The position numbers were made by a program, and so were the translations under genes. The notes below the pieces were generated by a model. The model saw nothing but the letters and a program-made list of their open reading frames with translations. It made no database searches and was not told where the DNA came from. From Neostapfia colusana (taxonomy: Eukaryota > Streptophyta > Magnoliopsida > Poales > Poaceae), in contig JASWHV010000012.1 in the NCBI GenBank assembly GCA_030760725.1, forward strand, positions 82,596,968 to 82,660,967: a DNA stretch of 64,000 bases. Reading direction: 5' to 3'. The stretch's first letter is position 1; each line of letters begins with the position of its first letter. Below, piece after piece: positions 12,579 through 23,121 of this stretch.

Positions 12579-12582
12579 GAGG

Positions 12583-12599
12583 TGGTATCAGAGCCAAGG
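12583..12599 (+). other. A primer-binding site
   Basis: TGGTATCAGAGCCAAGG lies 4 nt after the 5' LTR. TGGTATCAGAGC complements the 3' end of plant initiator-Met tRNA, the usual primer for Ty3/gypsy elements. Confidence 0.9.
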
Positions 12600-12794
12600 T
12601 TGCCCGTAGGAACGTGGACCTAGGTAGAAATGGACGTATTTAAGGGCCCTATTTTCTTAAAAACTATTTTCCAAATTGTGGGTGGAAAAGTGTTATTAAA
12701 GGAGTCATTTTCTTCATCTTACCCCAATTTTCATTCAAAATAGGATTTTTGTTTGAGAATTTATCTAACCTAATTTTAAATTCTTTTGTTTTAG

Positions 12795-13574
12795 ATGGTT
12801 CGCATGATTCGCACCGCTCGTAAGTCCACAGGAGGGAGAGTTCCCGTAGTTGCCCTTGCCGAAAGAGAGGAGAGTCGTCCAGTGACGTACCTTTCCTACG
12901 GATTGGCAGTAGGAGACTTGTTGCGCCAACTTCGACGTATGCTCGAAGCCGCCGGCAATACGGGCAAGCTCATCATCCACTATAACTCCACCAGGACCAT
13001 CCGTGAGAAGAGGGAAGAATGGAGTTCGGAGATGAGGATTATACACGAGAATCAGCTGCTGAAGATCCACCATTCTCCAGCTTGCCGAGCAACACAAGTT
13101 GACGCGGAGAAAGATGTCACCTGGGAGGCCATCACCTGCCAGAGTCACATCTATCGTCGCCACTTGGACAAAACTGAGTACATGTATGTCCTCCAACGTG
13201 AGAGTGGTACCACGGAGTACAAGTACCCTCCGGTGCAACAAGGGACTTCCCATGAGCACATGGACTTGTGCTTGGAGGATGCTGCTATGCTCAGCACTCG
13301 ACTGCAGGAGTGTCAACAAGAGCTTCAGGATGTCCGAGACACCCTAAAGGAAACGGAGGCGTTGCTGCGAGCTTGCTTAAAGGCGAGAGAAAGAGGAGGT
13401 GGGAATGAACTGTGTGTCACCGTGAGTGATCCATGGACTCCTGACTCCCCGGATCGCCGAGCAATCCGGCGTCGTCGCACTTCTCCACCAGCAGCCTCCC
13501 CGCCCAAAGCAGAGTCCGAAGGTAGCCGAAATGAGGAGGAAGATCCCGAGGAGCCAGCTCAAGAGGATGAGTAG
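12795..13574 (+). CDS. A ORF0: extra 259-aa protein upstream of gag, function unknown
   Basis: An intact 259-codon frame lies between the primer site and gag. I do not recognise a domain. Visible features: a basic N-terminus (MVRMIRTARK); a mixed middle part; a probable coiled coil at about residues 156-200, rich in Leu, Glu and Gln; a basic cluster RRAIRRRR at about 221-228 that could be a nuclear signal; a Pro/Ser stretch; and an acidic tail (about 241-259). B carries the same frame, full length, with about six residue differences, so it is a real conserved ORF of the family. From memory, rice gypsy elements such as RIRE3 and RIRE8 were reported with an extra ORF before gag. Whether this is related is unchecked. 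The start ATG directly follows TTTTGTTTTAG, which resembles a splice acceptor. Confidence 0.85.
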   Translation: MVRMIRTARKSTGGRVPVVALAEREESRPVTYLSYGLAVGDLLRQLRRMLEAAGNTGKLIIHYNSTRTIREKREEWSSEMRIIHENQLLKIHHSPACRATQVDAEKDVTWEAITCQSHIYRRHLDKTEYMYVLQRESGTTEYKYPPVQQGTSHEHMDLCLEDAAMLSTRLQECQQELQDVRDTLKETEALLRACLKARERGGGNELCVTVSDPWTPDSPDRRAIRRRRTSPPAASPPKAESEGSRNEEEDPEEPAQEDE

Positions 13575-13875
13575 TGTAGAGTCTTTCCCCTAGTTAGCTA
13601 GAGGTCGAGTAGTCGAGTCGTGACGTAGTTAATGGTGTGATAATGCTTGGTGTGGGACGTGAGTTGTGGAAGCCATGAGCAATTGTCCACAGCCTCGTCT
13701 TCAGATTGTTTTGCTTTGGTGTGTGAACCCATAGGAAATAATAGTGCATATATTTGATGTGAGATATAAACCCTCGTAAAATTTTAACAAAGCCTCAACA
13801 CCTCAAAGTACCAACAAATGAAGGTAGTAAGATGATACTAAATGGTATCAAATTAACATTTGTTGATTCTGCCAG
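13575..13875 (+). other. A spacer between ORF0 and gag
   Basis: About 300 bp contain no long frame. The last bases, GTTGATTCTGCCAG directly before the gag ATG, look like a pyrimidine-rich splice acceptor, with a possible branch site TTAAC about 25 nt upstream. B has the same arrangement. Confidence 0.5.
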
Positions 13876-16800
13876 ATGGCCGGAAGAGGGAAAGGACGTG
13901 CTGCCAACCCCGCCAACAACAACGATGAGGCATGCAACCCTCATCTTTCTGAAGGCCGGGACAGGGGTGGTCGCCGTGAAGAAGTTGATCCTCTCCACCA
14001 AATGCTGGAGAATCAAAATCAGCTTATCCAGAACTTGACTCAAGTGGTGGCCAACTTGCATCAAGTTCCACCTCCACAAGCTGCACCACGCCAACCAAGG
14101 TTGAGTGAGTTTCTAGGAACTCAACCTCCAAAGTTTGCAAGTGCTGCTGAACCTCTGGAGGCCGATGATTGGCTGAAGACCATTGAAAGTAAGATGAGGA
14201 TAATCCAATGCCAAGGGTATGAGAGGGTGCTGTTTGCCTCTCATCAGTTGCAGGGACCTGCTGCTGATTGGTGGACCGCCTATGTGGCCGCCCATCATGA
14301 CCCTGAGAACATCACTTGTGAAGAGTTCAAGCGTAGCTTCCGCAACCACTACATCCCAAGAGGTGAACTCAAAAACAAGAGGAAAGAGTTTCTGGGACTG
14401 CAGCAAGGAAGCATGACGGTGAGGGAATACCTCACTAAATTTACTCAACTATCCCGTTATGCTCCACGAGACATAGAGACTGATGAGCAGAAACAAGATT
14501 GTTTCGTGGAAGGGCTTACCGCAGAGATGCAGTGTGCCATGTCCTCCAATGAGTATGAAAGTTTTCAAAAGATGGTGGACAGAGCATTTGTGGTAGAAAG
14601 GAAGCTAAAGGCCCTAGAAAATGAGAATAAGAGGAAGGCCGGGTGGTCACATCAAGCCTCAGTGAGCAACACTCGCCCACGTATGATGCAGCAACCTACG
14701 GGGCAGATGAGCCGTGCTGCGGTACCCTATTCAGCACCAAGAGGGTACAACCCAAACTACAGGCCTCCCACAGCACCAGCACAGCCGCAACGTCAGTTTG
14801 TACAGCAGCCTCGCCCGGCATATCCACCTCGACCAGCAGTGCAAGGACCCCCGAACCAACCCCAAGACAATAAAGGCCAGACACCTAAGGTTGGGGTGCA
14901 ATGTTTCAACTATGGTGAAGTGGGGCACTACGCCCATAAATGCCCGAAGAAGAAGCCTGCGCCGCCACAACAGCAGAATGTAGTGAGAGGACGGGTGAAC
15001 CACGTCACCATGGAGGAAGCACAAGAGGCACCCGACGTGGTAGTTGGTAAGTTTCCTGTCAATTTACACCTTGCAACTCTGCTGTTTGATTCTGGTGCTA
15101 CCCACTCGTTCATTGCTCAAGGGTTTGTTAAGAAGCATGACCTAGTAACCACACAAATGAACCATATGTTAGCCGTAAACTCTCCAGGTGGAGAAATAAG
15201 GACAAGACAAGTGTGTCCCAAAGTGAGCCTAGACATTAATGGGGTAGTATTTACGGCTAACCTCATAGTGATAGATTCACAAGGGATAGATATTATTTTG
15301 GGTATGGATTGGTTGACCAAACATAAAGGAATCATCCATTGTTCGAACAGAACGGTGGAACTAACTCACCCCAGTGGTACCAAGGTAAAGTTCATAACGA
15401 TACACGAGCCTAGGAGGGACATTAAATTAAATCAAGTGGAGGTGAAAGTTGAGGAAATCAGGACTATCAGGGAATATCCAGATGTTTTCCCGGAGGAATT
15501 GCCAGGCATGCCTCCCGACCGTGACGTAGAATTCGTAATTGAGCTAGTACCGGGAACAGCCCCGATATACAAGAGACCTTATCGAATGGACTCCAAGCAG
15601 CTAGAAGAGCTCAAGGATCATTTGAGAGAATTGACGGAGAAGGGGTATATTCGCCCTAGTTCCTCACCATGGGGAGCTCCGGTGATATTTGTGCCCAAGA
15701 AAGACGGAACCCAAAGGTTATGCGTGGACTACCGTGCCTTGAATAAGGTAACCATCAAGAACAAGTACCCATTACCCCGCATTGAAGACTTGTTTGATCA
15801 GTTGAGGGGAGCTTGTGTGTTCTCGAAAATTGATCTCAGGTCGGGGTACCACCAACTCAAGATAAGGCAATCTGATATTCCCAAGACAGCTTTCGTATCT
15901 CGGTACGGACTGTATGAATACACTGTCATGCCTTTCGGGCTAACCAATGCCCCGGCATATTTCATGTACCTCATGAACAAGGTATTCATGGAATATCTGG
16001 ACAAATTTGTGGTGGTTTTCATAGATGATATTCTCGTCTTCTCCAAAGATGAAGAAGAACATGAGAAACATCTAAGGTTGGTGTTACAAAGGCTGAGAGA
16101 ACACCAACTATATGCCAAGTTGAGCAAGTGTGAGTTTTGGCTGAAGAGAGTTCCCTTTTTAGGACATATCATCTCGGAGGGAGGAATCTCCGTAGATCCC
16201 GCCAAAATTGAAGATATCCAGAAGTGGAAAACCCCTGAAAATGTCGGGGAAGTTAGAAGCTTTTTGGGATTGGCTGGATACTATCGACGGTTTATTGAGG
16301 GATTCTCCAAGATCTCGAGACCTCTCACCAAACTGTTGGAAAAGGGAATCACATTCACCTGGACGCCACAGTGCGATACGAGCTTTCAGGAGCTAAAGAA
16401 GAGGTTGACAACAGCCCCAGTGTTGGTTATGCCAGATATGCAGAAGAATTTCACAGTGTACTGCGATGCCTCTGGAAATGGGTTGGGATGTGTTCTCATG
16501 CAAGAAGGACATGTCGTGGCATATGCATCCCGACAGCTTCGGAAGCACGAGAAGAACTATCCTACACATGACCTAGAACTAGCCGCAGTGGTACATGCGT
16601 TGAAAATTTGGCGGCACTATTTGATGGGGAAGAGGACAGAAATATATACGGATCATAAGAGTTTGAAGTACATATTCACACAGCCAGATCTCAACCTCAG
16701 GCAAAGGAGATGGTTAGAGCTAATTAATGACTTTGATGTGGGCATCAACTATCATCCTGGGAAAGCAAACGTCGTGGCCGATGCTTTGAGTCGGAAAGTG

Positions 16801-18345
16801 CAGGTCAATAAGTTGAGTTTGAAGGACATGCCTGCAGAATTGAAGGACGAGGTTATAAGGCTCAATCTATGTCTAGTAAATAGTGGTGAAGCCATCGCCA
16901 TGGAAGTGGACTCCACACTCGAGCGAGACATACGCGAGGGCCAAAAGAATGATGAGAAGATACAAGAGATCCGACAGCTCATTGAGGAAAATAAAGCTCC
17001 TGGTTTTAGAGAGGATGAACAAGGAACGTTGTGGCACGGGAAAAGGATCTGTGTGCCAGAAGTAAAGGAGATCCGTGAATTGATTTTAAAGGAGGCTCAT
17101 GATTCCGACTATTCCATTCATCCTGGGAGTACGAAGATGTACCAGGACCTCAAAAGCAGGTATTGGTGGTATGGCATGAAGCGAGATGTCGCGGAACATG
17201 TTGCCCTATGTGACACATGTCAGTTGGTGAAAGCTGAACATCAACGATCCGCGGGATTATTGCAACCACTCAAAGTACCTGAATGGAAGTGGGAAGAAAT
17301 CAGCATGGATTTTGTCGTGGGATTGCCTAGAACCCAATCTGGGTATGATTCAATATGGGTCATTATTGATAGGCTAACCAAGGTAGCTCATTTCATCCCT
17401 GTGAAAGAAAGCTACAACGGATCCAAATTGGCAGAATTGTACATGTCAAGGATTGTGTGTTACCATGGAGTGCCAAAGAAGATAGTGTCGGACCGAGGGA
17501 CACAGTTCAACTCGAGGTTTTGGCAAAAGTTGCATGAAACCATGGGAACCCATCTGAACTTTAGTTCTGCCTATCATCCCCAAACTGACGGGCAGACGGA
17601 GAGAACCAATCAGATCCTTGAAGATATGTTAAGGGCATGTGCACTCAAAAACAATAGGAGCTGGGACAAGAACTTACCGTATGCGGAGTTTTCTTACAAC
17701 AACAGCTATCAAGCTAGTATGAAAATGTCACCGTTTGAAGCTTTGTATGGAAGGAAGTGTAGAACTCCTCTATTTTGGAACCAAACAGGAGAAAGTAAAG
17801 TGTTTGGTCCAGAAGTGCTACAAGAAGCCGAGGCGAAGGTGAGGGAGATTCACAACAATTTGAGGATAGCACAAACACGCCAGAAGAGTTATGCTGATGT
17901 ACGAAGAAGAGAACTCGTTTTCAACGTGGGAGACTATGTTTATCTCAAGGTGTCCCCTATCAGAGGACTTCGTCGGTTCAAGGTGAAAGGGAAGTTGTCA
18001 CCTCGATACATCGGACCCTTTCAGGTTTTGGAAAGGAAAGGCGAAGTGGCGTACCAACTAGAGTTACCGGCTCATCTATCGGACGTGCATGATGTATTCC
18101 ATGTGTCACAACTCAAGAAATGCCTGAGGACGCCTGAAGAGGTGTTACCCATGAATGAAGTGGATGTAGCTGAAGATTTGTCTTATGCCGAGCAACCATA
18201 CAAGATTTTGGAGACAATGGAACGCCTCACCAGAAACAAGAGAATCCGGATGTGCAAGGTGCAGTGGAAGCATCACTCAGAAGAGGAAGCTACCTGGGAA
18301 CGGGAAGATGAGCTCAAGGCACAATTTCCGGAATTGTTTTCTTAG
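13876..18345 (+). CDS. gag-pol: A gag-pol polyprotein with chromodomain (1489 aa)
   Basis: A single open frame encodes Gag (retrotransposon gag domain about residues 95-220), a zinc-knuckle region at 343-356, aspartic protease (LFDSGATHS, D405), reverse transcriptase (about 560-740, FIDDILVFS with D717/D718), RNase H (D864, TDHKSLKYIFTQ, ADALSRK), integrase (zinc finger with CDTCQLVK, then D1145, D1206 and E1242 in D-X35-E spacing) and a C-terminal chromodomain (about 1435-1489, ending VQWKHHSEEEATWERED). The start ATG is in a good plant context and yields the full N-terminus. One defect stands out: the knuckle reads C343-X2-Y346-X4-H351-X4-C356, with Tyr where the second Cys belongs; B has Cys there. 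Chromodomains of this lineage are thought to steer integration to heterochromatin, which fits the satellite location. Confidence 0.95.
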   Translation: MAGRGKGRAANPANNNDEACNPHLSEGRDRGGRREEVDPLHQMLENQNQLIQNLTQVVANLHQVPPPQAAPRQPRLSEFLGTQPPKFASAAEPLEADDWLKTIESKMRIIQCQGYERVLFASHQLQGPAADWWTAYVAAHHDPENITCEEFKRSFRNHYIPRGELKNKRKEFLGLQQGSMTVREYLTKFTQLSRYAPRDIETDEQKQDCFVEGLTAEMQCAMSSNEYESFQKMVDRAFVVERKLKALENENKRKAGWSHQASVSNTRPRMMQQPTGQMSRAAVPYSAPRGYNPNYRPPTAPAQPQRQFVQQPRPAYPPRPAVQGPPNQPQDNKGQTPKVGVQCFNYGEVGHYAHKCPKKKPAPPQQQNVVRGRVNHVTMEEAQEAPDVVVGKFPVNLHLATLLFDSGATHSFIAQGFVKKHDLVTTQMNHMLAVNSPGGEIRTRQVCPKVSLDINGVVFTANLIVIDSQGIDIILGMDWLTKHKGIIHCSNRTVELTHPSGTKVKFITIHEPRRDIKLNQVEVKVEEIRTIREYPDVFPEELPGMPPDRDVEFVIELVPGTAPIYKRPYRMDSKQLEELKDHLRELTEKGYIRPSSSPWGAPVIFVPKKDGTQRLCVDYRALNKVTIKNKYPLPRIEDLFDQLRGACVFSKIDLRSGYHQLKIRQSDIPKTAFVSRYGLYEYTVMPFGLTNAPAYFMYLMNKVFMEYLDKFVVVFIDDILVFSKDEEEHEKHLRLVLQRLREHQLYAKLSKCEFWLKRVPFLGHIISEGGISVDPAKIEDIQKWKTPENVGEVRSFLGLAGYYRRFIEGFSKISRPLTKLLEKGITFTWTPQCDTSFQELKKRLTTAPVLVMPDMQKNFTVYCDASGNGLGCVLMQEGHVVAYASRQLRKHEKNYPTHDLELAAVVHALKIWRHYLMGKRTEIYTDHKSLKYIFTQPDLNLRQRRWLELINDFDVGINYHPGKANVVADALSRKVQVNKLSLKDMPAELKDEVIRLNLCLVNSGEAIAMEVDSTLERDIREGQKNDEKIQEIRQLIEENKAPGFREDEQGTLWHGKRICVPEVKEIRELILKEAHDSDYSIHPGSTKMYQDLKSRYWWYGMKRDVAEHVALCDTCQLVKAEHQRSAGLLQPLKVPEWKWEEISMDFVVGLPRTQSGYDSIWVIIDRLTKVAHFIPVKESYNGSKLAELYMSRIVCYHGVPKKIVSDRGTQFNSRFWQKLHETMGTHLNFSSAYHPQTDGQTERTNQILEDMLRACALKNNRSWDKNLPYAEFSYNNSYQASMKMSPFEALYGRKCRTPLFWNQTGESKVFGPEVLQEAEAKVREIHNNLRIAQTRQKSYADVRRRELVFNVGDYVYLKVSPIRGLRRFKVKGKLSPRYIGPFQVLERKGEVAYQLELPAHLSDVHDVFHVSQLKKCLRTPEEVLPMNEVDVAEDLSYAEQPYKILETMERLTRNKRIRMCKVQWKHHSEEEATWEREDELKAQFPELFS

Positions 18346-18373
18346 AAACACCAATCTCGAGGACGAGATTTCT

Positions 18374-18390
18374 TTTAAGGGGGGTAGAGC
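18374..18390 (+). other. A polypurine tract
   Basis: The sequence TTTTAAGGGGGGTAGAGC directly precedes the 3' LTR start at 18391 and is the expected plus-strand primer. B has the same tract. Confidence 0.85.
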
Positions 18391-21300
18391 TGTAACACCC
18401 CAAATTTTTAGTCAAAACCCAAATTTTGATTTAAAACCCTAAACCATGTTCAGAGGGGAATTTAGAAATTTTTGGACGTGTTGCATGTTTTGCAAAAATT
18501 CAAATTCAAACTGGAATTCAAATTATACCCAAAACAGAAAAGAAATGGAAAAAAGAAAAAGGAAATCGGGAAAAAACTGGCCAGTGGGCCGAAACAGCCA
18601 GCCGGCCCAGCAAAACCCCGCGCCAGCCCGCCCCGCGCGCGCCGCGCTGCCCCTCGCTGATGGGTGGGACCCACATGTCATCCCTAACCCCGCGACCCCG
18701 GACTCTCTCCCGCGCGCGCGATCGCAACCGATCGGGAAATCGCGTCCCGCAGCCGAATTCCGGTCCCAGCGGACTCCAACTCGATCACAACAGACCCACC
18801 GCCCTCCCCCGGCTATAAAAACCACCGATCCGATCAGTTTTCCTCACACGATCGCCGATTTTCACTCCGGTGAGCACCGAGACTTCGCCGGTGAATTCTG
18901 GCCGATCTAAGCTCGGAAACTCTGATCTAACTCGCTGGTTTTGATCCACCGCCTCCGGGGAACTTTGCAGGTGCAGAAAACCCGAAGACTTACGGTGTAA
19001 ACTCAGCGCCGACGAGCTTCGCCGTGGTTTTGCCTCGGACCTCGCCGCCGAGCACTTTCCAGGACCCCCGAGCTCGAGAAAACCCCCGAGGTGAGATCCC
19101 TGACCTCCCCTCTATCGATCTAGGCCATAAGATCACAGTTCTAGGCAGAATTCTCGAGGATCCGAAAGTTTCCGGCGAGATCGCCGCTTTCCGCCGCCGT
19201 GCGCCGCCGGCAGCGCCGCCCGCTCTCAATCAGAGCGACGTGGCCGCTTGTGCGCCGTTTATTTTAAATCGCACGGTAGAATTTAAATCCCCGCGTACCG
19301 GTTCGATGTTATAATCTCAGCCGTCGGTTTAAAATCGGACAGTCCACGTCGACCCCGCGTTATAAAGGCTGGAGTTCTTACGTGCTACCCCCTGGGGTTC
19401 TCTGGAATTGAGAGCTAGCCCCGGAAACTTCAGATCTAGCCCCTGGAACTTCAGAAAATCATGTAAATTCATTTAAAAATCAGTTTTAGCCCCTGGACTT
19501 AATAGAAATTAAGAAAAACACCTCTGTTAAGTGTAGCTAGACCCCTGGAAATTATGAAAATAATATTATAGACCCTGTGATGGGTGAGTTTACTTTTAAC
19601 CCTGTTTAGTATTTAAATTAGGAAATTTAATATGTAACTAGTGATTAAAAATTAAAAAGTGGGACAAACATAGTTGTCAAAATTAATTAAAAACTTTCTC
19701 AGTACTTAGAAAACTTTGGAGTGAGATAAAAATATATTTTTGGGCTGATATGGATCTGTTTCATTTATTAATCACATTATTTAGATTAGGGACACATTTT
19801 TAAAGTAAAGAATAGTTATAGAAAAGTAGGGAAAAATAATTATGAAATAGTATACATCATAAGCCATGGTCAAAATATGATTTTAAATTATTTAGGACCA
19901 GAACCTAATCTGTTTAGGTGATGTGTATTACTAATTTAATAATAAAATACACAATTATGCATAGGAATATAAATCTGAAAATATAGCAACTAGTAAATGA
20001 TAAATGGAGTTTCTAAAATCCAAAGAGTTCAGTTTAGGGTTGATAGAAGTTGTGAAGGCACATATGGAGAAGAAAAATACTTTCCATACATACTTGGTAG
20101 TTAAATGTAAGGAATTTATATAAAACTGAAACACAACACATATAATGGTGAGTGAAGTTCATAAATATGAATGTGTGGTTTGTATGAAGTAGAGGTGTGA
20201 ACTATGTCTTATGATTGTTGTTTTTCTTTTGCTATGTGTGATGGTATGAAGTAGAACCTGTTCAAGAACAAGTTATTCATTTCCAAGATCAGGACTACCC
20301 ATTTCAAGAGCAGCAAGAAGGAGGCAAGTGTCCTTGACCACTTTGATCCTATGCTAGGATGTGTAGATAGAATTATTTGCATTGTCAAATGAAATATGAA
20401 ACCCATGCTAGGAAAGTTTCCCTAGAATTGCATTACCTTGTTTCCTTGTAGCTTGGGTTGGGATTTATTTTGTCATGTCATTTATTTACATGCATATGCT
20501 TAGCCATGCTTAGAATGGGATATTTGGGATATGAGATCATCAGTTTATTATACCATACTCTTGAATGAGTTATTGTGAGTTATGTAGAGGTAGGGATCAA
20601 GGCAAGTTGGATGTTTTGGTTGTGTGCTGGGTGCACGAGACTTGGGTTTGTGTTTAGTACTTGCCTGGATCCTAAGGACCGGTTCATGGAGCATGTAACC
20701 CGGCTTTACAGTGCCAACCACATGCTGAGATGGGGCAGCTTAGCCAATTAATTAGGTGTATCCCCGGCGTAGTATGGGTGTGTTGGATGGTGCGGGGAGT
20801 AGGTGTCAGCTGGACTACCATATGAACCGCAAGGCTCAAGAGGGGGCCACTGCAGCGGGGTTGGAGCCTCTTGTATGCTGTTAGGGGTGAAACCTCAGTG
20901 GGCCCACGCTCGTCGGGAATCCCTTTGTAAAGGCTTTGTAGTGATCTCTTGGCCACACACCTGGGAAGTGTGAATGTGGAACGTAGCCACTGGCATAATG
21001 GAGGTTCTTTTAGTCCACCCGGCGACGGGGGATGAAATCACTACTTGTGGGTACAGTGGTACAAACTCTGCAGAGTCAAAACTGTCTTGACAGCCGTGCT
21101 CACGGTTAAGAGCGGCCTGGACTTATTCATGATTAGAGGATTGTTGGTTGTGGATGTTAAGCGGGGAGCTTAACATTGGAAATGATGTTATGATTATTTG
21201 GTTATGATGATGGGATGGGAGATTGGGACCATTTCACCTGTGTAGTAATGTAGGTGCTTAATAAGCTAAGGTGATAGGTATTAATTGCGTAGTGCTTTAA

Positions 21301-21721
21301 CCATGAGTTCAACCTCTCCTTGTTCTAGCCATGCATGATAAAATTTTCCCACACTTGCTGAGTACCATTGGTACTCAACCTTGCATATTTGTTGGTTTAT
21401 ATTACTGCTCAGGTCAAGATAATGAGGTGGTGTATAATGACCAAGACTTTGGACCCGAGGAAGGATTCTAGGTTCATGAAGACCCCCCCGGGCAACGCCT
21501 GTGATGGAGCCCCAAAGAATAATGTTCCGCTGCTAGTTTATTTCCTTGTGATGAACTTATTATTGTCCATCGAGACATTTACTATGTAAGACTTACTTAT
21601 ATTCGACACCTGGCTTGTAATAAATGATGCTTCACTGTTTGTCATCACATGTATGAGCAAATGATCTTGGCATACATGTGATATTCACTTGGTTGTTTCT
21701 TCGGAAAAACCGGGTGTGACA
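18391..21721 (+). repeat. A 3' LTR
   Basis: It is almost identical to 9247-12578, differing at roughly 24 positions by eye, and ends GGGTGTGACA at 21721, followed by the duplicated ACCAT. It carries the same TATA-like box at about 18813. Confidence 0.95.
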
Positions 21722-21950
21722 ACCATTCACTCGTTTCATGTTCGAAAGATGTAAAAGTACATTTGTAAGTTTCTTTGGAAGTTAGGAATTAATCTTGGGA
21801 GCCACCGCTCACTCGTTTCTAGAGTAAACAAAGTGTAACTATCTTGAAAGGTTTTGAATGGAAACTCAAGACTCACCATTCACTTGTTTCAAGATGAAAT
21901 GAAATGTAACTACCTTGAGAGCCAAACAAACATTAACACCCGCGACACAC
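21722..21950. repeat. Satellite-like tandem array, right part
   Basis: This continues the array after the insertion of element A. It begins with the second copy of the ACCAT target-site duplication and closely matches 6963-7190, including the unusual TTTCTAGAGTAAACAAAGTG variant. It stops where the C LTR starts at 21951, inside a box that by comparison with 7170-7192 should read CACCCACGATTCAC. Confidence 0.85.
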
Positions 21951-23121
21951 TGTAAAAGTCCCAAAACTTGTAAAGAGAAAACTTTAGTGATGAATAAAGT
22001 TCAGTGGAAATCCAAGAAATGGGACTTGCTAAAACATTTGTAAAACATGTGAAGATGGTCCTGAGCAAGCCTAGGCCTTCAAGTTCTTTTTCTTATTTCA
22101 AATGATCATGTGACTCTAAAGGTGGCCATTTCCAAAATGAGGGTTTCCAAACTGTTGGTTCAAAACCTCATTTGCAGGGGCCAACTCAAGGATCAGATGG
22201 CATATTTGAATTCATCAGGTCCAAATTATGAGGAAGGAAAATTTTGAGCAAATTTGGAAGTGCTTTGATATGTATATCAAAGGGACTTGTAAATTTCATC
22301 GAAATTTGACTTCAAATTTGGAACTGAGGCACAACTTGTCAAATTGCCAAGTGGCTTTTGAATTTGAGTTCCTCATAGCTGAATTTACACTATGCAAAAA
22401 ATTGGAGATCTTTTGGAGGAGAGGAGCTGTGGGACCCACATGTCATTGGGAGGAAACTTGCAACTGAAGCAAACCTACTCCTCTGTTCAGACCGAGCCCG
22501 AAGCAAACAGCCGCGAGGCGCCACCAAGGGCTGTGGCCAACACCACCGAGGGCTGCGGCCAACACCACCTCCAGCTCCCGGATTCACGCTGGCGACCAGC
22601 TTACACGCCTCAGCGGGATCTTTTGCCCCCAACCGACCCCCACTCGGCCCCGTTCATCCCCTCGCACGACAACAGAACCGAGAACGCAGCCGCCTCGAGT
22701 CCTCGATCGGAAAACCGCCAGGCTCGTGGCACAGCGCCTCCAAAGCCAAAAATCGGCACCAGGGGGCTTCCCTCTACCTTGTCGGCACAAACCGGAGAGG
22801 TTTTCGGCTGCCTTGACCAAGAACGAAGCGTGCATGTGTTGATCCGAGAGCTAAACCCGAACGGGCTCGCATGGACAGCCTACACCAGGCACTTTCACGC
22901 CCGAGCAAGGACATCCCCGGACGCGCGGGTGAACCGTGCTGCTCACCTCCAAGCCTCAAGCAAAGCCGTGAACCACCGAGCAAGAATTTGGGAAAACTTC
23001 GCCGGCGGCCACAAAACCGATGATCCGGTATGAAAACCCAAAATTCTCATTTGTTCTTCGTTCTTAGCTCATCAAATCATGCACAAATAAACTAGACTGG
23101 CTAGCGATCCGATCCCCTTCA
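21951..23121 (+). repeat. C 5' LTR, first part
   Basis: It matches 45055-46185 of the 3' LTR. It contains GC-rich open frames (for example 22392-23033) that also appear with frame changes in the other LTR, so I treat them as non-coding. It ends with CTTCA at 23117-23121, the target duplicated by B. Confidence 0.9.

Larger units (their letters stand above)
9247..21721 (+). mobile_element. A: nearly intact Tekay-type chromovirus (12.5 kb)
   Basis: A complete LTR retrotransposon: 5' LTR 9247-12578, primer site 12583-12599, ORF0, gag-pol, polypurine tract, 3' LTR 18391-21721. It is flanked by the 5-bp duplication ACCAT (9242-9246 and 21722-21726). The two LTRs differ at about two dozen sites by eye, mostly transitions, or roughly 0.7 %. 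With a commonly used grass LTR rate (1.3e-8 per site per year) that is a few hundred thousand years; this date is inference. The chromodomain at the polyprotein end and the RNase H/integrase sequence place it in the Tekay/Del lineage. A second family member, B, lies inverted at 23122-35833. Confidence 0.95.

Noticed and set aside
13876..18345. Envelope-like ORF in any of the elements
   Set aside because: No frame with signal peptide and membrane segments follows integrase in A, B, C or E; the LTR or polypurine tract follows directly.
22392..23033. 213-codon frame in the C 5' LTR
   Set aside because: The matching part of the 3' LTR (45480-46097) has indels that change the frame, and no domain is visible; a chance frame in GC-rich LTR sequence.
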